Positions 59,061 to 64,000 of a DNA stretch of 64,000 nucleotides are shown here, one piece after another (the first letter of the stretch is position 1; each line of letters starts with the position of its first letter). The stretch comes from Candidula unifasciata (Eukaryota; Mollusca; Gastropoda; Stylommatophora; Geomitridae): contig CAJHNH020006924.1 of the NCBI GenBank assembly GCA_905116865.2, forward strand, positions 236,001-300,000. Reading direction: 5' to 3'. The notes below the pieces were generated by a model. The model was given only the letters and a program-made list of their open reading frames with translations, had not been told where the DNA came from and did not search any database. Made by a program: the position numbers and the translations under genes.

Positions 59061-60333
59061 GTGAGTAATATCTACTTTAATACCTGTCTTGAATATGTAG
59101 TACCGAGGTGACCACCTAGTTAATTACCCACACACTTTTCTAATTGCATATGTGCCTTCTTTCCTACCTACCTACCTACATCCTACCTAGTCTAAATAAC
59201 ATCAATCATTTAAAAAAAATAAACAGAGAATGCTTTTTTTCGTAATCGTAATTTCTATTATATTGATTGATTTCTCACATGTAAAAAAAAAAAAAAAAAA
59301 GTCCGGTGAGCTTCATACAAGATACACTATTTGAATGAATTAAAAAATAAAGGAGCCCGTTGACGACGTTGGCGCTTGACATTTAAGGCTATACACATTT
59401 TTAAACAGAACATTTCTCTGTACACGGATGATGTGGTCAACAGGATGCATGCTGTCTTTACTTTCCATGACATGCCTGGCTACCCATGTTATACATGGGG
59501 CCAGGTTAATTAATGAAGGAAACCCGTCATGTTTGAGCTTTGTTCTTTCGGGCTAGCAACCAAGCATCTAATCACTTGACATTCTTGAGTCGAATGTCTT
59601 CACATCTGTCTCCAGCGAATAATCACTTAGCACTAAAATGTGTGGTTATAATTTATTGCGCTTTTCCGCTGGAGCTGTTAGCTTGGGCATATTTATCGGT
59701 CTCTCCTGTAGATAACTGGAACTGATATATCTGTTATAGTCACGTCTACTCATTAGCGCTAACCCATCCTAAAGCTAAGGACACGGTGTCCAGATTGTAA
59801 CAGTTCCGTACTGTCATAATTTTTATTGTAGCATCTTATTATAATAATGTTACACATTTACAACTTCTAAATGTGGCTGGCTGTTGGTGCATAAGGTATA
59901 AACGGATGTGAACATAGAAATGAAGATAACTTTATTTATTTAGGGTTTCAGTGGTTGACATCACAAGTCAACATTCTGTTTAGCTAATATGGTAGACAAG
60001 AGGTGTTGCAAACACAAGACATACATCGTCTTTGCTGGTTGTGCATTTTTGTTGTTGCGAGGAAAGACCGTGTCAATCTCTAAGGTTTATGTTTACTGAA
60101 ATGACATATAAGGTGAGTCTGAACATTTTCTGGAAAAGAAAGAGCAGTTATGAGTTGAACTGACAGCAATAATTATTACACTTTCAATAATTTCTTCAGA
60201 TGTACTGGAAGCCTGCATCAACTTTGAGTGTAAACATGGAGGCACGTGTGTTGCTGTAGAGGAAATTCCTCGCTGCATTTGCCAGCGTGGCTATTTTGGA
60301 AATTATTGTCAGATTGATACTACCCTTGGTTAA
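58994..60333 (+). CDS. short secreted EGF-like peptide gene (two exons)
   Basis: Exon 1 (58994-59060) and exon 2 (60200-60333) join in phase 1 to give 66 residues. Residues 1-17 or so form a hydrophobic signal peptide (MSRLVLCLCVLAVINC). The mature part holds one EGF-like domain with six cysteines spaced C-x4-C-x5-C-x8-C-x-C-x8-C and the usual H-G-G-T-C and G-Y-F-G-x-x-C elements, then a short tail and TAA at 60331. There is no transmembrane segment, so the product is probably secreted. EGF modules act in receptor binding or extracellular protein contact; which applies here is unknown. It could be a growth-factor-like ligand or a mucus, venom or shell-associated peptide. The single intron separates signal from domain, the common layout for small secreted peptides. 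I recognise no specific orthologue. A strong donor-like GTAAGT directly after the stop (60336) could mean a 3' UTR intron. Confidence 0.75.
59061..60199. other. intron of the EGF-like peptide gene
   Basis: The intron is 1139 bp, GTGAGT to TTCAG. It holds short TACC repeats near 59165-59190, an A-run at 59282-59300 and a decayed reverse-strand SINE body at about 59395-59560 (gatgatgtggtcaacaggat ... gctgtctttactttcc). No further exon seen. Confidence 0.5.
60200..60333 (+). CDS. EGF-like peptide exon 2 (EGF domain and stop)
   Basis: The acceptor is aatttcttcag at 60189-60199. Two bases complete Asn, then 43 codons and TAA. All six EGF cysteines are in this exon: codons 5, 10, 16, 25, 27 and 36 after the junction codon. 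An ATTAAA poly(A)-type signal lies at 60351-60356. The sequence from about 60365 on is an old LINE 3' fragment. Confidence 0.78.
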
Positions 60334-60364
60334 TAGTAAGTGCCGGTATAATTAAATGCGTCTC

Positions 60365-60684
60365 TATATGTTCTTCAAAGGTCTGCAGTGCTTCTATTTG
60401 CTGGTGAAACTTGGACTGTATACAGACATCATGCAACCACAACCATACAGTTTGTCTGAAAAAGATACTGCACATAAAGCAGCAAAACAGGTTCCCAGTT
60501 GCTTTTGAACTGGAATGCGCTGACATTGCCGGCATCGATACCATCCTGATAAAGTCATAGATTCGATGGTCTGGTCACCTTGTCCGCTTGCCAGACCATC
60601 GGCTCACAACAATAATGTTTTATTATGAGATACAGGGAGGCACAAGCTCTCATGGTGGCCACGCACACACACACAAACACACAC

Positions 60685-60719
<35 letters not shown>

Positions 60720-61050
60720 TAAAGTACACGCTAAAGGCATCACTTAAAGCTTTAAATACACACCCTGACCTTTGAAAGGCTACCACACAAGACTGGACTA
60801 TATGGCGAAAGTTTATCCGAAGAGGTGCAGCGACCTGTCAGGCATCTATTCTTTACAAAAGGGCAGATAAAAAGCGAAGACATGCTAGAAAGATATGTAT
60901 AATAGACCCTTAACCTGCCCTAATTGTCCTAGATACTTCCGGGCCCATACTGGGCTTATAAGTCTCCCCTGGACTCCAATCACCTTGGGTCTTATGATGG
61001 ATGCAAGAAAGAGTAGACTTCATCATGCATGGTGGACGCACATTATGTTT
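60365..61050 (+). mobile_element. LINE 3' fragment of the KLNHFH family with C-terminal zinc finger
   Basis: Frames read LLFAGETWTVYRHHATTTIQ-like sequence, then RWSGHLVRLPDHRLTT in broken form, an inserted (CA)n tract at 60660-60717, and finally RPLTCPNCPRYFRAHTGLIS, a C2H2-like C-terminal finger with its last part lost. It is related to 9700-10735, whose end is the decayed equivalent (ASLAQRSFPVLTVQEFFGPT). Confidence 0.7.
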
Positions 61051-61400
61051 TCCACGTGTCGCTATTGCAACCCTGTTCACTGTATTTGCTGCAATTTGGC
61101 TAATTAATAAGCGGCTGCGTCAAATCCATACATGGGTAGATGCTGGGTCAATTGTCACGTGTCAGGTTAAAGATATGTGCAGGTTTTTTTTTTTTTTTTA
61201 GGAATAAGAAACTGACTCTTATTAAAACATACTCAAGTATTGTAGAAAATAGGAACCATTGCAGGCATAATAGTTTGCTGCCGAGCTTAATCTGTTATCG
61301 TCATTTAGCAGATCTATGACATAACTTGGTCTCACAATACTTCTAATAGACTCGATCCTTTCTTATTTCCGCTGACTTGTGTGTTTTGTGCCTAGGTTCT
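61051..61400. other. intergenic, nothing recognised
   Basis: A poly-T run lies at 61186-61199. No coding signal. Confidence 0.35.
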
Positions 61401-61519
61401 TTTCAAAGATAAAAACAGTGGAGAAGCTGAGAAAAACAACGAAATTAGAAACCTGGCATGATCATGGCTAATAGACGGCAATAGGGGTGGGATGGGGAGG
61501 GGGAGAGAATAGAGAGAAT

Positions 61520-61745
61520 GGGAGATAACGAAGAATCAAAGACACCTTACCCAACAGAGCTGAAAAAAAAAGGTGCTAGGCAGACCAAGCAGACAATGGG
61601 GAGATAATGTACAAGCAGTCCTAAAACAGCTGGAGTCACCAACTGGAAAGAGAAGATCAGTCACAGAGAAGAGTGGAAGCATGTGAAAGCTGCAGCTGTG
61701 AACCTCAAGAGTTGGGAATGCTGCAGAAAGAGTGCAAAGTCTGAT
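61520..61745 (+). mobile_element. LINE 3' fragment (GVTNW-EKxxxREEW family)
   Basis: It reads ARQTKQTMGR, then KTAGVTNWKEKISHREEWK and VKAAAVNLKSWECCRKS, matching the C-terminal piece within the hAT element (TTGVTNCEEKTSQRGEWSPV ... AAVNLKGSECQ). Confidence 0.6.
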
Positions 61746-61973
61746 TTTAATCTGCAATATTCCCACATTATTACAATGCAGTTGTTACGTGCAGTTGTCG
61801 TCAGTGATGAATATAAGATAGCGCATGAACGGCCATTCTATAAAATATCTTTTATATGAGAGAGCACACAATACAAATGCAATATAAAATCCAATGGGTT
61901 AAGAAACGGAAGTCAGATGACAAAGTGGGGAATTATGCAGAGCTAAAATCACATGTTTATTAGCTAGTACTAC

Positions 61974-61976
<3 letters not shown>

Positions 61977-62042
<66 letters not shown>

Positions 62043-62054
62043 AGAGAGAGAGAT
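61977..62054. repeat. (GA)n microsatellite
   Basis: About 38 GA units with one AAGG interruption near 62039. Confidence 0.95.
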
Positions 62055-62061
62055 TATTATC

Positions 62062-62560
62062 CGCCCTCATGTTTAGCAGCAAGCGCAGAGTTCAAATTCT
62101 GATCGCACCAGTATTAGTCTGATTGTATATCCGTCTCTCTTTTCCTTTGTGTGTTGAGCGTCGGCCAGATCCCCTGGTAACTTCCCTGGTAACTTCCCGC
62201 CGCGGCATTTCCCTCAGAAATTGAGGATCTATTTGTGCCTCCTCACTGTTCAATGTCTCCCAGAGAACCTTTACAACATCTAGCTTTTTATGCATCAGTT
62301 CACCACCAAGTGGTGTAGAACCAGCTTGTATAATCTGCCTATTCGTTCCCCAACACACCAGCATAGCCAGGAGAAAATATCAAAAGGACGTTAAATACCC
62401 GGACTTCTGAAGCGATGTTTGCCATTCTTTACCGAGCACCCCGTTTCACCTTTGTAAACATGCTCTGTGAGTCTGTTACAATTACATGTATTTTATTGGG
62501 TTTCCAGGAAGCCGAAGGCTGCAGTGACTGCCTCAACCTCGGTTCTCAAACCCAACTTTT
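62062..62560 (-). mobile_element. RNase H LINE (family A), reverse strand, decayed
   Basis: The reverse strand reads GSTPLGGELMHKKLDVVKVL, LNSEEAQIDPQFLREM, RGSGRRSTHKGKERRIYNQT and, further upstream, a TEVEAVTAAFGFLE-type block. Several frame breaks. Confidence 0.7.
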
Positions 62561-63404
62561 AAGCACCATAGATATATAGCGTATGGTTATCCTATTTCAC
62601 ATTTGTAACTTTATTTACAGGCAACTTGAGCCAGACTGAGAAGGCGGCCTCTGACTTCTGTTAAATTCTATATTCCAGTCCGAAATTGAATGTTAGCAGC
62701 ATACGTTGTTTATAGTAAACGTCAGCGCCCTAAAAGATGTTTGGTGTTGTTATTGCTTATAGATAGTGTGTTTGCCTTGTGGGCGTGATATAAGTCAATG
62801 TTGGCGTTAAACCATGTGCTTATGCCTGAATGGGTTTTGTTGCAAAAATGTCCATGGGATTAACTCGAGTCTTTCTTCTTCCTCAGTGGTCTCCTTATAT
62901 CTTGAGGTGTTTAAGTAGCCTGATCTTCCGTGCACTGACAATCTCAAAGTTATGAGTTGACGTGAGTAAAGAACAGACACCCCAACAAGACATCATGTTG
63001 TGCGTTCTAGCTACCAGCATCTTCTACTCTTACATGTAAAGATACCCCGAAGCTTTTAACATTTTTGCACTTGTTTCAGACTTTGGTCTTTTATCATTAT
63101 GTCATTGATTCTGTGTTTTCTGTCGATAAGGTGATGAGCTTTTTCAAGAGCACTATTAAGATTGATCTTCATTTCTGTAAAGCTGTTCTTTATTATACAC
63201 TCCACATTTTAAGAGATCTTCCGCTCGCTCTATACCCTTTGTAACTTTTGAGTGTAGCTCGCTGGCTTTGGTAGATGGTACCAGGGCATTCTTGTTAGGT
63301 GACCAAACAACTTCATTTGCTGTTTTTGATGACTTGTAAGACTGGCTTTGTTTCTAGCATTCGTCTGATTTCGTGATTTCGTATTATCTCTTTCCTTGAA
63401 ACTC
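62561..63404. other. intergenic; possible reverse-strand LINE RT-end remnant
   Basis: The stretch 62870-63400 has the base pattern of other decayed reverse-strand LINE 3' regions in this window, but I cannot read a defined motif through it. Confidence 0.3.
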
Positions 63405-63855
63405 CTGACTTACAGAGCATGTTGAAAAAGGTGAAGACCGGCATGCTTCGTGCAGAGTGGCAATCATCACTTCAGATCAGAGGTCCCGGCTAGTTGGATA
63501 TTTTCTTCAAGTCATACCGATGTGATGGGAAATGAGCAGACAGATAGACTGGCCGGCTCTGCACCACTTGGTAGTGAAATGATGTATGGCAAGCTAGATT
63601 TTGTGAGGACACTTTGGGAACGAGTGAACAGTGCTGAGGCGCAGATAAATCATTACGGTCTGAGAAGAACGGCGCTGCGAGGAGTTATCAGGGGATCTGG
63701 CCGACGCTCAAAACTCAGGTTAAGGATGAGACGGATATACAATCAGATGGTTACTTGTGCTATCGGAACTGAAACTGAAAGTGTTTGCTTACTGCTGAAG
63801 ATGGTGACGGAGCACTTATGGGAGTGTCCCGAGTGCTGTGATGTCGATTCCTAAT
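63405..63855 (+). mobile_element. RNase H LINE (family A), C-terminal part, sense
   Basis: It encodes LTEHVEKGEDRHA-type sequence, then SWIFSSSHTDVMGNEQTDRL, AGSAPLGSEMMYGKLDFVRT, INHYGLRRTALRGVIRGSGR, RRIYNQMVTCAIG and the ending LLLKMVTEHLWECPECCDVD plus S before TAA at 63852. From 63450 on it is open for 134 codons, among the less decayed copies. Confidence 0.78.
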
Positions 63856-64000
63856 TCAAAATTCTACATTCTTTTTTGAAACTCCTGCAGCTCTTCAACT
63901 GTATTTCATCTCTGTTATCACAATTGTACATTCATTAGAGGATGTAAGTGTAAACGTTTGGCACTGATAGCTAAATTTTCCCAAAAATAGTTCTGATAAG
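63856..64000. other. right window edge, nothing recognised
   Basis: AT-rich sequence following the LINE 3' end; no signal seen. Confidence 0.4.

Overview
This is a eukaryotic, animal nuclear window: AT-rich, intron-rich, gene-poor and full of transposon debris. There is no bacterial-style gene packing. RTE-like and RNase H-bearing LINEs, Penelope-like elements, tRNA-derived SINEs, Merlin and hAT elements, long simple repeats and a cilia gene with many small exons together suggest a lophotrochozoan, most likely a gastropod mollusc. The phylum is inference; no species can be named from the sequence.

The backbone, on the + strand, is the 3' part of one large gene. Nineteen exons between 1183 and 50450 join in consistent splice phase into an uninterrupted reading frame of about 781 residues. 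I recognise it as the C-terminal part of DLEC1/CFAP81 (deleted in lung and esophageal cancer protein 1), an axonemal protein built of ASH/MSP-type beta-sandwich domains. The 5' exons lie left of the window. The stop codon is at 50448-50450, with a poly(A) signal at 50509-50514.

The introns hold nearly everything else. (a) Intron 1 (1337-6734) carries an almost intact RTE-like LINE broken by a single TGA. (b) Introns 2-4 carry more LINE fragments, mostly in the gene's own orientation. (c) Intron 5 holds a roughly 260-bp (TCTG)n/(CCTG)n array. (d) Intron 6 holds a Merlin-type element (21350-22094) with 116-bp terminal inverted repeats (TIRs) and an 8-bp target-site duplication (TSD). It is nested inside an older GAA-tailed repeat and contains a telomere-like (TTAGGG)n block. 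(e) Intron 7 has a complete tRNA-SINE with a perfect 14-bp TSD. (f) Introns 9-11 hold a piggyBac-like MITE, two Penelope-like fragments and an hAT-like element (33102-34315) with a perfect 8-bp TSD. (g) Later introns carry an RNase H LINE, minisatellites and further copies of the GAA-tailed repeat.

Downstream of DLEC1, 50.5-58.9 kb is intergenic and contains minisatellites and LINE/SINE fragments. At 58994-60333 there is a compact two-exon gene on the + strand. It encodes a putative secreted peptide of 66 residues: a signal peptide plus one canonical EGF-like domain. I do not recognise a named orthologue. The last 3.5 kb is again LINE debris.

Limits: exon boundaries were read by eye from phase, GT/AG sites and family resemblance. 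No alignment, RNA evidence or database search was available. Repeat boundaries are approximate unless a TSD is stated.
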